The position numbers and the translations under genes are program-made. A stretch of 64,000 nucleotides of DNA, taken from contig OX439128.1 of assembly GCA_949318235.1 (NCBI GenBank), forward strand, positions 50,921,707 through 50,985,706. Direction: 5' to 3'. Positions 1 to 14,773 of this stretch are shown here, piece after piece; the first letter of the stretch is position 1, and every line of letters starts with the position of its first letter. Below the pieces are notes generated by a model. It was given only the letters and a program-made list of their open reading frames with translations. It searched no databases and was not told the DNA's origin. This stretch comes from Ecdyonurus torrentis (lineage: Eukaryota; Arthropoda; Insecta; Ephemeroptera; Heptageniidae).

Positions 1-476
1 GGGGGGGGGGGGGGGTATATAAAAATTCTAGCAGAAATGATTTAAAACATAAAATAAGACAACTTAGAAAAATGGGTTTAGTGAAAGGGGGAAAAATTTT
101 CGTTTTAACATTACATATATACTTAACCATTACTTAACTTTTATATACACATAGCTGACATAACGAAGTGCTATAGCAGACAACTTTGGCGTTCACACGA
201 TTACGTTTATACACAAAAATCACGCCTAATTTGCTATGTTTTACTTATGAGAAAAACACGCGATGAATTTAAATGATAAAAATATTTTATCACAATCGTG
301 TGTACTAAAAATATTATTACACATACTTTATCTTTTGGGGAAGTGAAATATCTAACATGCGTTTTAAAAGTTTGGTTTTTGCTTCCGATATGTTTGTAAC
401 TGTCATTTTCTATGGACCTTAAGAAAATCATAGATCTACTTTTTCTAAAATATTAAATATTCATAAAAATACTTTA

Positions 477-751
477 AAAAAGGGTGCATTACTTTAGTTA
501 CGAATACTAACTTATTCAAGATAATCACTTTTAAATTATAATGAGTAGCTAAAATAATGCATTTTAGCAAGTTTTTAAAAATAGTTAATTTTAGTTGTTT
601 TAAGTTGTTGTTTTTTTTTAAGCTATTTTAAGTTAAAATAACTATTGTTAATAATTTGCTAAAATGCATTATTTTAGTAACTCATAATAACTTAAAATAA
701 CTTATCTTAAATAAGTTAGGATTCGTAACTAAAGTAATGTACCCTTTTTCA
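477..751. mobile_element. Foldback MITE of about 275 bp
   Basis: AAAAAGGGTGCATTACTTTA at the left is mirrored by TAAAGTAATGTACCCTTTTT at the right. Arms of about 125 bases meet near a T-run at about 610. GCTAAAATAATGCATTTTAG is mirrored in the right arm. Confidence 0.88.
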
Positions 752-1753
752 TAGTGATACATACACAATGAGGCTTACAGGTGAAGCTTTAGCTAATCAT
801 ATAGTTGGTGCGAGAGATGTTTAGGGTCCCCTTATTTGCTATCCTTTAATATTACAAAACCATGCGTGCTTTTGTTGTTGTTGTTTGTTGTGTTTGTGAG
901 AAAACTGCTGCACCCGAGTCTACAAAAATTAAATGAGAGGGTGAGAGGGTTAAGGGGTTTAAATAAGGGTGAACATACACGTATGCAAAAGCAACCTTTT
1001 TCCCGACAAAAGCTGCATCCGGTGTGCTAAACCAATCAGAAAGCGTGTTATAAACCTACAAGCCAATCACAGTTGACTTTACATAGTTAATTACACTGTA
1101 TCCTCTCGAAGTAGTATTGGGAGAAGTGTACCTTTGTATTTTTAAAGCTAATAAATAAAAAAAAATATATAAATAAATAAATAAATACTGCACTCTTCAC
1201 AAGCATTAATATTCTTTGAATTGTAATATAATGTGAATAATTTCAACCTATATATTATAAAATATTGTCATTATTATTATCTTTGTCATATTTCTTGACA
1301 ATAATTTTTAAATAGTATAATGAGTGAGTGAAATATTATCAATTAAAATCTACATAATATTTGAAGTAAAATTTCATGACTATATTTCTCTTTGACATTA
1401 TATACATATTATATGAGATGATGATATTCAAATTGATTAAATTATAATTTTTGTGTTAGTAACCAAGTATGGAAACAAAAGTGACAAGTAATTGAAAACT
1501 AGGACCCTCTTGTATATAATGTACTTACTTATATTGTATACACAATCAATCATGTTTTTACTGTACATGTTTTCAAGGTCTTAATATAGACACACATAAA
1601 AAAAGTTCATTTTAATTAATCGTCATATCAAAATCTATAATAATTGCTGTTATACTGGATTCAATACCAGTTTTTAGTTTTCTTAAATTATATTTTTGAT
1701 TACTTTTAAATGTATATAAATCAAAATTTACCGATATCATTTTGAAACTATAT

Positions 1754-1899
1754 TATACTCGACTCAAACAACCTCAGTCGATATAAATCGGGCATGACTA
1801 AAGTATCGCCCATTGTCACAATTGAGGAGAAGGGGGGCGGCTGGGCGATACCGTAAAAGGTCGAACGGTAGGTAACTCAGGTTTTTTGAGTCGAGTATA
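1754..1899. mobile_element. MITE family 4 (TATACTCGACTCAA), full copy
   Basis: A 146-base element with ends TATACTCGACTCAAACAACC and GGTTTTTTGAGTCGAGTATA in inverted orientation. The GC-rich centre includes GGGGGGCGGCTGGGCGATAC, unlike the surrounding AT-rich DNA. Confidence 0.85.
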
Positions 1900-2529
1900 G
1901 TACAGAACATTTCAAGAACAAAATGTAGCTTTTATCCTATTTTCAGACAATATATTTATATAAGTATATATATAATTCAAAAGATTTGGTTAACTATTTA
2001 GTTTATATTATATACAAAGAAATGGAAAACAAAATTCTGTAATCTAATTTCCTTTTTGCTATTGAAATTTATATAGGCAGAAACGCGTTGCATTCATCAA
2101 GATTCTATATAATATAAAATCTCATTCTTTTTATACTTTAAAGTTCTATACCGTAATAATATCCGTGTTGTTTATTATTAATTTTAAAACACCTGTCCAT
2201 TTTGACCTTAGAAAGAAAAAAAAAAGTGAAATTTGGCCTTATAAGCACCAAAAAAACATATAAAAGACAAGATTAAGTTGATATATATACAAGATTATGA
2301 AACATCTTGGTGATAATATTACGCCCTTTTACTTTAATAATTTATATATTTTTTTCTTCTTAATAGTGACAATAGAATTTGGTAACAATAGATTTATAAC
2401 GTTACAGTCATCAACAATAGAAAAATTGTAAAGGAAGGGAGGTTAATATTAAATAATAATATATAATACCTACATGAAAGAAACTATAGGTGGGGTAGGC
2501 TATAATATATATATTTTTTTTAATCAAAG

Positions 2530-2532
<3 letters not shown>

Positions 2533-2589
<57 letters not shown>
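2533..2589. repeat. (GA)n microsatellite
   Basis: About 57 bases of AG repeats. Confidence 0.97.
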
Positions 2590-2595
<6 letters not shown>

Positions 2596-3261
2596 AAAAA
2601 AAGAGAGTGTTCTTCCGTAACGGGATTATGTTTTCTCTCTTATTCTTTAGTAGTATAAAAATCCACGGCTTAAAAGTTTAAACTACTCTATACAATATTT
2701 ATTATTATTTTTTTTAAACTTTGCAATATTCCAATGCCAACTTTATATACACGTGAATTACCTACGTGAGAAATGATCAAATATACGTAATATAGTATTT
2801 CTGCACCTGCACTTCACATTTATATACACACATGGAGTGCAACGATCTAAGCTATGTTTTATTGTATACAATACCACAATCCAAGGATCCAAATATGCCT
2901 TTTTTTTGTTTTTGTTTTAATATATACTTGTCATACCTCCGTATGTGTACAGTGTACATAAAGTTTCGGCTTAGAAAATTGGTTTTAAATGTACTTTTTT
3001 TTTTTTTTTTACTCTGTAAGGAAGTCTATTTTTCTTTCTTCTTCATAATAATGATTAATCTTGTTTTGTTATTTATGTAATTTTATATTTTAACGTATGA
3101 AGACTAAAATAATATGTTTACGTCATAATCTAATACGTAAGCAATTTGAAATAAAAGAACATCGTTGAAAATAAATTCTTCTATATACAAAGGGATAAAT
3201 TAACAAAAATTAGACTTTTTTAAATTGTTGCTCAAATTTTTATACGATTTTAAAGTTTCAA

Positions 3262-3418
3262 TAATGATCTTCGTAAACCCTGACCCCTTGTTCCAAAAAA
3301 TGCGCTTAAACCCTGATCCCTTGCTCCAAAAAATGCGCTATGCCAGTTAAAACGAATTAAGTGATCGTCATTTTTTTGTGGTTTGGGGCACGAAAAACAG
3401 GGTTTACGAACATCATTA
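3262..3418. mobile_element. MITE family 2 (GTTCGTAAACCCTG), copy 1
   Basis: AATGATCTTCGTAAACCCTG at the left and AACAGGGTTTACGAACATCA at the right. The left end is internally duplicated (AACCCTGATCCCTTGCTCCA repeats about 40 bases on). The inverted-repeat body includes AAAAAATGCGC. Confidence 0.8.
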
Positions 3419-3557
3419 AGGCTACTTTTGGGGTAATGGACCACTTGCAATAAACATTTTTTAATTTTTATGTATTGTTGTAACGTATATATGATCGTTT
3501 TTTTTTAATAAGAAATACATTACGCATGTTTATTTAAAATAGTTCTAAGTGGTCCCA

Positions 3558-3670
3558 TTAATGCTGTTCATAAACCCTGTTCTCTGCTTCTAAAATGACG
3601 ATCAACTTTGGTTATTCAAATGTAATGCGCATTTTTTGGTGCAAGAAAACAGGGTTTACGAATAACACTA
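3558..3670. mobile_element. MITE family 2, copy 2
   Basis: About 110 bases, from TAATGCTGTTCATAAACCCT to CAGGGTTTACGAATAACACT, with GACGATCAACTTTGGTTAT inside. Confidence 0.85.
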
Positions 3671-5446
3671 TAGGCTCTGTAATTCATATAATATTATATT
3701 ACATTTTTTATTATTATTTATTCACTGCAAATGTTTTGTTAATTATCTTCTAAATTTGAAGATATTTAATGATAAAAAATTATTTTATTTTTATTTTGTG
3801 TTAAAATTTCACTATACAGGGTCAAGTTGTTCTCACAGGAAGTAAAACTACTTGTCATTTCAGAATGTTCTTTCAAACGTTAAAAATAAGACAAAAAAAA
3901 ATTTAATGAGCAAAAATAAATTATTTTAAACAATAAAATATTTAATAATTAAATGCTAATTATATCTGTAAATAATTAATTTTATTTTATAATTATACTA
4001 GTTATATATATATATATATATTTTTTTTTACTATAATATTAAATTATTACTAAATATACGTTGTTAAGTATGTTTTTTGCTAATTTAACTCAAATAAAGT
4101 GTTAATGTTGTTAATTTGGCAGTTGGTATAGTACGTATTACGTATAGTTAGAAACATGTAGCTAATTAAAATTTTCAAATGCCTTTTGTTTTTACTCGAT
4201 CTTGAGGCTTGTTTACATGGTGCAATACATTTTGGACTGGAAAATCTTCAAATTAATAGCATTAAAATACTAATTTACTATACATAATGTAAATATTGCT
4301 TCGGGTGAAAAGTGCTTTATTTTTTTCGTATTTCTATGCAAATAACCGTTAAAAACATTTTTATTTTCTGAGTTTTTAATACATTATATAATTGTAACAT
4401 TTGTAAAATAATATAAAAAATTTGCAACATAGATTGCCGTTATACAGTTATGTATGTACTGATGTACTTGTAAATATTATCAAAATATTTAACGTATAAT
4501 AATTTATATAAGAAACATCGGTTAACAAGTGTATATATTTTTACATCTTTAGTATGCTATATTTTTTTTCTTTAAAAAGTCATCTTGATAAAACTAAAAG
4601 TGGCATTTAAAAGAAGAATTACACGAAATAAGTGTAAATTTTTCTACGTAAACTTTCTTTACTTTGCTGTGTTGTGTACATTATACGAAAACTACGTAAA
4701 AGAAACACGTAAATTATTCCACCTAAATTTTAACAAAATATAAGATTGCTTTTCTCTCTCTCTCTCTCTCTCTAATTTATTTGTTTTGTACGGTAAATAA
4801 TGACTTGAAATTCACGTACCCATGAAAATTTATTGGAGTATAAATATTTATTCTCTCTGTTATTCAAATATTCTACAAACTTCCTATGCATTCATTTTTT
4901 TATTTTTTTTATTTTTTTTTTTTTTACTTTATAGTTTTATGATCTGTGAATAATGATGATACTTTAATCATGTTTACGTAATTTTTATACCAAATATTTG
5001 AATAATTTTTATTTACCAATTTACTATTTAAAAAAAAAATCTGTGAATATTTCATGAGTTATTGATTTTTCACATAACGTTTAAAACGGCAATTTATTTA
5101 AATTTGCAATTTTAAATTTTTTTTTTTAAATTGGTCAAATAAACATTTAGCATAATATTCAAATGTATTTCTTTACGAGATATAAAGATAGCAATTAAGT
5201 GATTCTGTTATTCAAACTATGTAAATTACATATACTGTATGTATACTCTCTTGTATAATATAAATAAGAGTGAGAGCCATTTTTATTTTATTTCACATAT
5301 TATAATGTACATACAATGACATAACACTTTCATTTTAATATGCACAAAAGATAAAATAATTTTAAAATTACATTAAATTAATAATTAAAATATTCATGAG
5401 TATAATTTTAATTGATATATATAAATAAAGTTCAATTAATGTATTA

Positions 5447-5483
<37 letters not shown>

Positions 5484-5764
5484 CAAAGAACATAAAATAT
5501 ATAAAGATCTTGATTATATTTTTCAAGTCGTATAAAGTAAAATGTAACAAGCATTTTAATTTTAACTTCGTGTTTGTGTACAAATCTTATTATTTCATTC
5601 GTCTTTAATTGTAATAAACAATATAATGTTGTAGTGAACCTTGACATGAAAGTGCAAGTGATTAAAAATACTCACAGATATATTTTTTTAACTGCATTAT
5701 GTCTTTGCGTTCTTGTTTCACGATGGAATTTGTTTCTTTGCTGATTTATATATTTAAAATTCGT

Positions 5765-5799
<35 letters not shown>

Positions 5800-6291
5800 T
5801 ACATTTATTACTTATGCCATTACTTTAAAATTCAAGGTATTATTATTTTATTTATATAAATCAGTTTGCGTGATACGATAATTTTGGTCCAAATGACCCC
5901 ACGTTCTCCACGTAGAAGATGAAAGGTTGGTGCTCTTGCCCGGTAGCACCTCAGCATCTTTTTACCTCTCGCTTTTTTTTCCATATATATATATTTACTG
6001 TATCTATTAAACACCTGAAGCGATTTACAAAGTGTTTATTGCTATCCAGTAGTGAGTGGTCATAAACATTATATATAAACCAGCATCATCTCTCTCTCTC
6101 TCTCTCTCTCTCATCTCATCTCATCTCACTTCATAGCTTCAAGCAAAAATCCCTCTGACCTGAACACGCTTTTCCTTTTGATAAAGAAAATTGTAATCAT
6201 AAAAAATTATTAAGCTATCATTATATATATTTTTTATTTCTTTTATAAAATTTTCTCGCTTTTTATTTTTAGACAACTTTTTATATAATGC

Positions 6292-6394
<103 letters not shown>

Positions 6395-7218
6395 TATAAT
6401 ATATATAATATATTATTATATAATATGTTTATAGAAAGAGTAGTAGGGCGATAAAATTCCCAAATTTTTAATGGTATCAAATATAAATGTTGAAATATTT
6501 AAAAAGAAATTACGTGTATATATATAGTAATATATAAGTAACAAAAAAATTACTAGTTCATATCGATTTAATAATTTAGTGATATGTTTTGAAAAATAAA
6601 ATTCATAATATATATAAGCAAACTTTAATTTAAAAAAAAGAAATGTATAAATAATTTACATAACTTTTCGGTCTGATTGTAGCTTAATTTGAATGTACGT
6701 AATTATCTTATCTAATTGCTGCAAAAAAATAACTATATATTACAAAATAGTTTTGACGTTTTACACGATACGTTTAATACAGAAATCCGTATATATATAT
6801 ATTTTTACTTCTATTCACATAATAATTATTGTATAACAGAAAACATTTATTGTATTTACTGTTTGTTACTTTAATAAGTTTTATGAAATTACTTAAACTG
6901 TTGTTTAAATTTATGAGGGTATTTAACTATAGATTGATTATGATTTTTGTTTTTAAATTACATCAATTTCTATATAGTACAAGTTAATTGTGATTTGTAA
7001 TTAAATTAAATATGTTCACATATTATGTATAGATTGATGTAAAATGAACTTATTGCTGTAAATTTGTCCTCCTGTGTGCATTTTTTTGTATATCCATTGT
7101 TTCAAATTTACTTGTGATCAAATTTGTTTATACTTCAATCCATTCTTTATGAGATATATCATTACAATAATATAATTTTTTACTTAAAATTTTTTACAAC
7201 ATGAAAACATTAACATTT

Positions 7219-7511
7219 GCATCACAAAACACTTGATGGGACTTGCATAAATAACATTATTTGGTCTCAAAACCCAAATGTAGCGCCGTAGCAGTGATCA
7301 GAAAATTTTGATTTATGCAACCCGCACAACATTTTTATGCTAGTTTTTGCCTGTTTCTGACGTCATAAACAGAAATATTCACGTAAATTGCATTAATTAC
7401 AGTTTTTTTACGCTGTCTTATGGGGCCACATTTACATTCTTGTAAAAATTATCCTCAGTTTTGTAGATCCCATTTTGTGTTAAAGAACATGTTGTTTTAT
7501 GATTTTTATGC
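7219..7511. repeat. Dispersed repeat family 5, copy 1
   Basis: Shares long blocks with 12716-13035: ATCACAAAACACTTGATGGG, GTAGCAGTGATCAGAAAATT and TTTCTGACGTCATAAACA. No clear terminal inverted repeats. Confidence 0.8.
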
Positions 7512-7617
7512 CTTTAACAATTTGAATAACAATATTTGACACTTGAGCTGAGTTTTCTTATATACAAACTGTTTGCAAAATATTGGAATAGTAAAATTTT
7601 TGTTACAATTTTTTGAA

Positions 7618-7618
<1 letters not shown>

Positions 7619-7695
<77 letters not shown>
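7619..7695. repeat. (TA)n microsatellite
   Basis: Uninterrupted TA array of about 77 bases. Confidence 0.97.
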
Positions 7696-7697
<2 letters not shown>

Positions 7698-9975
7698 TAT
7701 AATATTAGTTGTCATTTTAATATTGTACAACACTCCATAATGTTTGCTATGCAAGAAAAATTTGATTTTATTATTTAAGTGCGCAAGTAAATCATAAGCG
7801 GAGCGGGAAAAGCACACAGGGACTCTTAATTTCCCACCCTTAAACAAATCATGTAAAAAGAATTTCAAAATTTGTCTATTTTACAATTTTTAATCCTAGT
7901 TTGTGAGATTACAATAGGGTTAAAGGACATAATAGTTCCATTATGATAGTTCTATCTCATGATTCATCTGTTTATTTTAATTACAGAATCCCTAATTTTA
8001 AAAGAACGTTGCTACGTCAATTAAAAAAAAAAAAAAAAAAAAAAAAGACTAGACATACTTTTTCGTATTTTAAGCCAATTAAATCCTTAAAAAAAAGGTT
8101 TATGATATAGGGAAAGTAATTTTTAAGAAGTTTTAGTGCACACAAATTTAAAGTATATTACAATCTTTAAAAGTGCAATATCATAAAGTGTAATTGTTTC
8201 ATGTAAAAGATAGTACTTTAATGAGAAATAATATTTTATCTTAATTATAAATCTTATGTACAGAATATATATATATATATAAATAAGATGTAATTTGTCT
8301 TGTAAATAAGTATAAATAAGTTAATCTGCTAAGTTTATCATGCTGTTTGATATTAACATTACTTTCATACATAATTATGAAGGTTATCTACAACACGAGA
8401 AAATATAATAAAATTTATAACAAAAATATATTATTCACAGTATCATAAAAATTATATCATAATAAAACATATAAAAAGAAAAAACAAGTTGTTTTTCAAT
8501 TTTTGAATTATATTTTTAATTGTTGTGCAGGGAGATCTTATCCAGTTACATGGAAAACTTCTTAATATATGTATATTGAATTGAATCTGTGAGAAATATA
8601 TTTTTAATTTTATGCAATTTTATTTATATTTATATATATAAAAAAAACTAGAACAAACATTTGACATGACATTAATTAAAAATGTATAAAACATATAATA
8701 TATATAAAAAAATGTTAATTTTATTTTTATATGAAGTAGGGTAATTCTATGGGAATTAGGTATGAGAATCCTTATAATAATTAAACAAATAAATAATACA
8801 ATTAAATAATAATATAAAAAAACACAAATTTCTCTTTCTTTTTATTGCTTTACATTTTTAAAATACTTCAACACTTTTTTTTTTGCTTCATCTTATGTGT
8901 ACGTGAGAAATTTAGTTGATTGCAATCAACACCTCTTTTAGACACAAGTTTTTTTCTTCTTCTTCTTCTTCTTGTGTCTTTAGGTTTAATAATAAATTGC
9001 GGTGTGGTTGTCGACATGTCGAGCGAGCGAGCGAGCAAGGCGGTGGTCACAAAAAACGTCAAGTGTGAAGACGAAGTGCGAAAATTGAGAATAAAAACCA
9101 AAATGTAAATAATGATACCTTGAAATGCCAAACGTATATTTCAACTTTATATACATTTTTTTTTAAAACATTTACAGTGAAATATAAAAATTTAAATTAT
9201 TCTTAATGTATACTTATTGGATTTTCTTTCAGACATTTATTTTTTTTTTAAACAAATATATTTTTATTGTGTATATATTAGCAATTTGAGTGTATACTTT
9301 AAATTTATTGACTCATTATTATTTATTTTTGTAAAAAATAATTTCCTAAATGCTATTTCAATGATTTATATATAGTGCGTTATTGGTGACAAATGTTTCT
9401 TAACAATTTTTTTGTTAGCTGAAAGCACGTAAAAGCGTGTCTACAGTATAATTAATTTATATACAAACATTTTTTTTTTTTTACTTTCCTGTTTAACAAT
9501 CAGTGCAGTATTCAATAATGCTATCAAAACAGTGTTCCTCTATTCTAAAGAATATAACATTAGGAATTTATTCGATTTTTTCACTCTCCTTGTAGTTGGA
9601 TAATTGCAATGCAATAGTGCATCCCATTGCTAATTTTGTAGTTATAAGAGTCAGTAATTTCGATCAGCTCATCAAAAAATTGCAAATGAACCTGTTGGCA
9701 AAATGGTATAATTTGGACTATTCGAACAAAAAAAAATATATATATAAAATAACATGCAAAATTTGTATTGCGTGGGTTTGAAATCTTAATAGACCCATAT
9801 GATAATTAGGTTCAATGATAACTTCACTCTAAACTGTTTTTATCGTAATTCGCAACTATTTTTTTTTCTTTCCTTAGGAATGGTAGCCAACACAATAAGA
9901 TTTAAAACAATACCAAAATTGATATCAATACACGATCAAAATCTTCATATATTTTCTCCTTAATTTAAAACATTA

Positions 9976-10091
9976 ATAGGGTGTATGCGCATGACGTCAT
10001 ACTGAATGTGCTTTGATGCCACACTGAAGAAATGAATAAAATTGCTCAGCAGAACAAACGTGGTTTGTGGCTATTTTCTTTGAAAAAAAAA

Positions 10092-10137
<46 letters not shown>

Positions 10138-10233
10138 ATACTTGAAAACTTAATGTAATCTGGCAAAATGTGTAATTTTTTTTATGTATGCTCACATATA
10201 GAGTCGACTTTTATATGAATGCAGTCACCCTAT
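9976..10233. mobile_element. MITE family 1, copy 1
   Basis: Begins near TAGGGTGTATGCGCATGACG and ends ..GCAGTCACCCTATA. The body shares AAATTGCTCAGCA, CTGGCAAAATGTGT and GCTCACATAT with the copies at 14480, 17586, 31021 and 63092. The short imperfect ends (TAGGGTG / CACCCTA) suggest a non-autonomous DNA transposon. A T-run interrupts it at 10096-10135. Confidence 0.8.
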
Positions 10234-11039
10234 ATACTAATTTTATAACAAAAAAGTTAGACTTATAAATCAAATAAACGCGTGGTATAATATAATATGA
10301 AGTTTTATAGGAAATATTTGTACGCTGACTTTGGAATTAAGGTTAATTGTGACTCAATAATGAAATATTTGATACGTAACGAGGAAAAGTTAAGGTTAAA
10401 TAAATCAATATCGCGAGAGATAATACTTGACATTAATTGTACACTATAATATAGAACTGAGTAAATTAGATTATAAACTCGTAAAGTATATAAAAACCAT
10501 TAAGAGATCTCACTTTTAATCTTATATTATATTGTTATTATTTTATAGTATTTTAATAATAGAGCAGTCAATGCAAATGAAATATATTACCGAGCTATTA
10601 TGAATCATATCAGGAGAGGAAAAAACAAGAATATAGTTTGATGTTAAATTATAAATAAGACGTTTAAGTTAAAAACAGTTTGCGTAAAATCATTATAGTT
10701 ATAATTAAACTTTATTCTGTGATAAGATACGTATTTTCAATAATACATCAAAATAAGGAAATTTTGTCTTTGCGATATTTGACTATTAATTGATTTATTA
10801 TTGTTTTTTTCATTATTGTTTGAGAGTAAAAATTCATAAAAACATATAATAGATAGGCTAGGAAGTATAGATAAGGAAAAAATCTGTCAATTGCGAGATA
10901 GCGCTGAGCTTTAAGTTGATAACACAGGAACATTTTGTGAGAAACAAAATATTTCTATACCTAAAAACCAAAATTAAACACATCTATTGTACTTGCCGCT
11001 CCTATAGTGATCATATCACTATCCCTATATATATTGCAA

Positions 11040-11157
11040 CAATACTGTTCGTAAACCCTGTTCTTTGCTCCTAAAATGACGATCAGCTATGGTTAATCTA
11101 ATGGAATGCGCATTTTTTGGTGCAAGAGAACAGGACAGGGTTTACGAACAACATTAA
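11040..11157. mobile_element. MITE family 2, copy 3
   Basis: From ACTGTTCGTAAACCCTGTTC to CAGGGTTTACGAACAACATT. The body has ATGACGATCAGCTATGG and AATGCGCATTTTTTGGTGCA. Confidence 0.85.
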
Positions 11158-11936
11158 TATGTCCCTGTATGGTCACCAAAACTTATTATCTTCGATACCC
11201 CAATTTTTTTAAATCAATCTTACGTCTTTTTACTAGCAAATATTTTTATTCGCTAATATTAGAGAAATTTGTATTATACATTTATAATTCTTAATGAAAC
11301 ATTTTTATAGAAAACTGAGCTGACAAGTTTTGAAATTTCTATGTTCACCATAATACGATTTATTATTATTATTCGAAATATATTTTTACTGATATATGAA
11401 TGAAATAATAATATATTAAATCGCGGTGACTTCTTTGCATAAAGTTACTATATAGTTTTGCGAGCGGCACGAAAACATCTCTGGTATATGTAGAGGCAAT
11501 TTGATCATTCAAAAATAAATCAACATATAGGTAGCTTTTAATGAGTTAGCAATCTTTCATTTATTATACTGTATTAGAGAGATAGAGAGAGAGAGAGAAA
11601 AAAAAAGCAAGAGAGAGATTTTCACAAAGAACATAATGTTGAACGATACTATATCCACCAAAATTAATCTTATTTGTGCATAAATAGAAAATGCAATCAA
11701 GTGCGATGTAACAAAAAAAATACTCAATCAAGTTTATAATTTAAACATACATTTTTCAAAGAGGAAGTGTATTGTAGTACAATATAATATAGAGAGAGTT
11801 TATAATTTATAAGCAATTGCATTAAAATATATTATTTTATATTAAAATTATTTTTATGAAGAAGAAGAAAGGAAAAAAAATTATGATAATTTATGTTGAC
11901 TTTGTAAGTAAATTGTTGAGTATCTCAGCGGGAGGG

Positions 11937-11980
<44 letters not shown>

Positions 11981-12157
11981 AAGTTTATTAACCTTAACAT
12001 TGGCAGAAAAGTGCATACATATATATATAATACATACTTACATCGATCATGTATAGTATACGCATTCAGCATGAAACTGCCTACAACAATGCCCATGTCT
12101 ATTGTTACATTAAAGTACATTACTAGCTGCGGTTTGAGTGCAACAAGTCTTGCATAT

Positions 12158-12267
<110 letters not shown>

Positions 12268-12715
12268 GAAGTATATAAGGAAGGCATTGTCAAACAATAT
12301 ATTACAAAATAATTATTATTCATTGTGCACTCAAGATTAACTTATTTCACTTCAACGTCAATGAAACTTGGAGATAGATAATGTATAAAATAAAAATACA
12401 AACTGACTGAGAATTTCATTCGTCATATTCAAATTTTTATTTCCTAGCTCTTTTTCAAGCGTTTCTAATGGTGAGAAAAAAAAAAGCTTTTTTTTTTTTT
12501 ATCGGAACTAGATCTTAGTGCTACAATAAAATCACAAAAGTTATTCATATTCTTTTACCAAAACAAGATGAGATGTTATTTCAACCGGAAGTACCCCCTT
12601 TTCTCGAATTCTAATCACGTTATAGGCATAAAATTAAACACGCATTAACTTCAATATTACATTGATCACCTATGTTAAAGGTTACAGGAATAGGCAGAGA
12701 AAAACAAAAGCATTT

Positions 12716-13035
12716 ATATCACAAAACACTTGATGGGACTTACATAAATAACTCTATATAGTTTGTCTCAAAACCCAACAGTAGCCCCGTAGCAGTGATC
12801 AGAAAATTCAATTTATGCATCCCGCATAACATTTTCATACTAATTTTTGCATGTTTCTGACGTCATAAACATGAATTTTCACGCAAATTGCATACTTTAC
12901 AGTTGTTTCACGCTCTCTCTTGGGGCTACATTAACATTCTGGTAAAAATTGTCATCAGTTTTGAAGATCCCTTTTCGTGTTTAGTCATTAAAAAGCAAAT
13001 TTAATGTTGTTTTATGTGGTCTATGGCTTTAAACT
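12716..13035. repeat. Dispersed repeat family 5, copy 2
   Basis: Same order of blocks as the copy at 7219, with a small insertion near the right end (TTAGTCATTAAAAAGCAAAT). Both copies end at TGTTGTTTTATG. Confidence 0.8.
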
Positions 13036-14273
13036 TTGGTGTTTTTCTGGGGAAAATTGTTATAGAAAAAGAAGTGTGTCCAGTTGTAAAAATCTCTGAT
13101 TTAGTTATGGTTAGGGTGTACAATATATACGTAAGAAATTTGCTTTCGCTACCTTGCTTTATATTACTATATAGTTTCATTATATTTTGCATAAAATTAT
13201 TATTAAGATATGTCAATTTTATTTAAAACGTTATAATTTTTAATAATAATATACTTAAAAATTCTTCACCATAACAAATTTTTTACTTTAAATGCATGAA
13301 ATTTTTAATTACAAATATAAATTTATTAAAATTATAAATTATATTTTTCTAAAAAAAATAAAAAATAAAAAAAAGTATAATAATATACATCAAAACTAAA
13401 AAGTACTTATAAATATATATTTTTATTATTTAAAATTAACATAATAAATAGATTTATATATACAATAATTATTTTAATTTATTTTAAATATACCCGCATG
13501 AAAAAAAATTTTTGATTATTTTTTCCCCTAGATAAATTACTTTACTTTAAAAATTATAAGTATCATTAACAATTACAATGATATATTATATTCAATAAAA
13601 TTAAACATAAATTTTTATTATTATTATAAAAAATAAAGATCTTGAAAACACAAAAAAATGTGACCTAATTCCTATATATACGTATTGTTATGTATAACTA
13701 CATAATAAAAAATTGTTTATAAAATAATATTCATAAACCGTGACATCTATATGTTAGGAGAACTATTTGAAATGTCTCTTTGACTACAGTGATAATATTT
13801 TTTGATACAAAGGCACATGACAATATTTTTTTAGTTTTTCCGTTATTTTAAGCCACGCATTTATAATATATAAAAAAATGTTGTGAGTGCATTAAGATTT
13901 TGTGTTGTTTTAGTATGCGTGTGTAGTTATGTATGCTACTTGCTAAGCTCTGATGATTTCCATTTCCTATTCAATATAATGACTTTTAAGGTAAGTCGCT
14001 ACTCATCGAACTAGCATCTTTTTTTTTTTCTTTTTTTTTTTTTTCTCTTCTTTTTGTTTATAATTATGTAATATCCTTGAAAAATATATAATAACTCCAT
14101 TTTTAAATATTTAATTAATATATGACTTAATTATTGACTACAACAGCTTATGGTAGTTAAAATATATAATTTTTTTCTATGTGTTGTTATTATGTTAGCA
14201 CTTATTGAAATAATAATAATAACGATAATGTCATTGAACTCTATTGTTGTTCTTTCTTCTTACTTTTTTTTTC

Positions 14274-14325
<52 letters not shown>

Positions 14326-14479
14326 TGTGAGAGAAATGCGTCTATGGATTTTTCCTTTTTCTGGAGGTTAAATTTGTGCATCATATAATGTCGTAAGAAA
14401 ATATAAAGTGTAGTAAAATATATATAAATTTTTTTATTAAAAAACTCTCGAACCAAATTTTTTCTTATTGCGATTGATA

Positions 14480-14773
14480 TAGGGTGTATGCGCATGATGT
14501 CATACTGACTATGCTTTGACGCCATACTGGAGCAATGAATATCATTGCTCAGCATATCAGACAATGGCTATTTTCTTTGGAACATTATAATTATTAAAAA
14601 AAAAAAATTGTTATTATTTTCTCGTATACGTGAAAACCTAATTTAGCATCAATGCTCTCAAAAATATTGCAGAATATTTTTAAACTGGCAAAATGTGTCA
14701 TTTTCCTATACTTGCCCATGTTATTTAGTGCTCACATATGGCGTCGACATTATATGAATGTAACCACTCTATA
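14480..14773. mobile_element. MITE family 1, copy 2
   Basis: TAGGGTGTATGCGCATGATG at the left and AATGTAACCACTCTATA at the right. It carries the same internal blocks as copy 1 (ATTGCTCAGCAT, AAACTGGCAAAATGTGTCA, GGCGTCGAC). Confidence 0.8.

Noticed and set aside
1..15. G-run at the window start as a possible telomere or scaffold end
   Set aside because: A plain homopolymer, not a telomeric repeat such as TTAGG. Similar G or C runs occur at 38281, 55134 and 57660.
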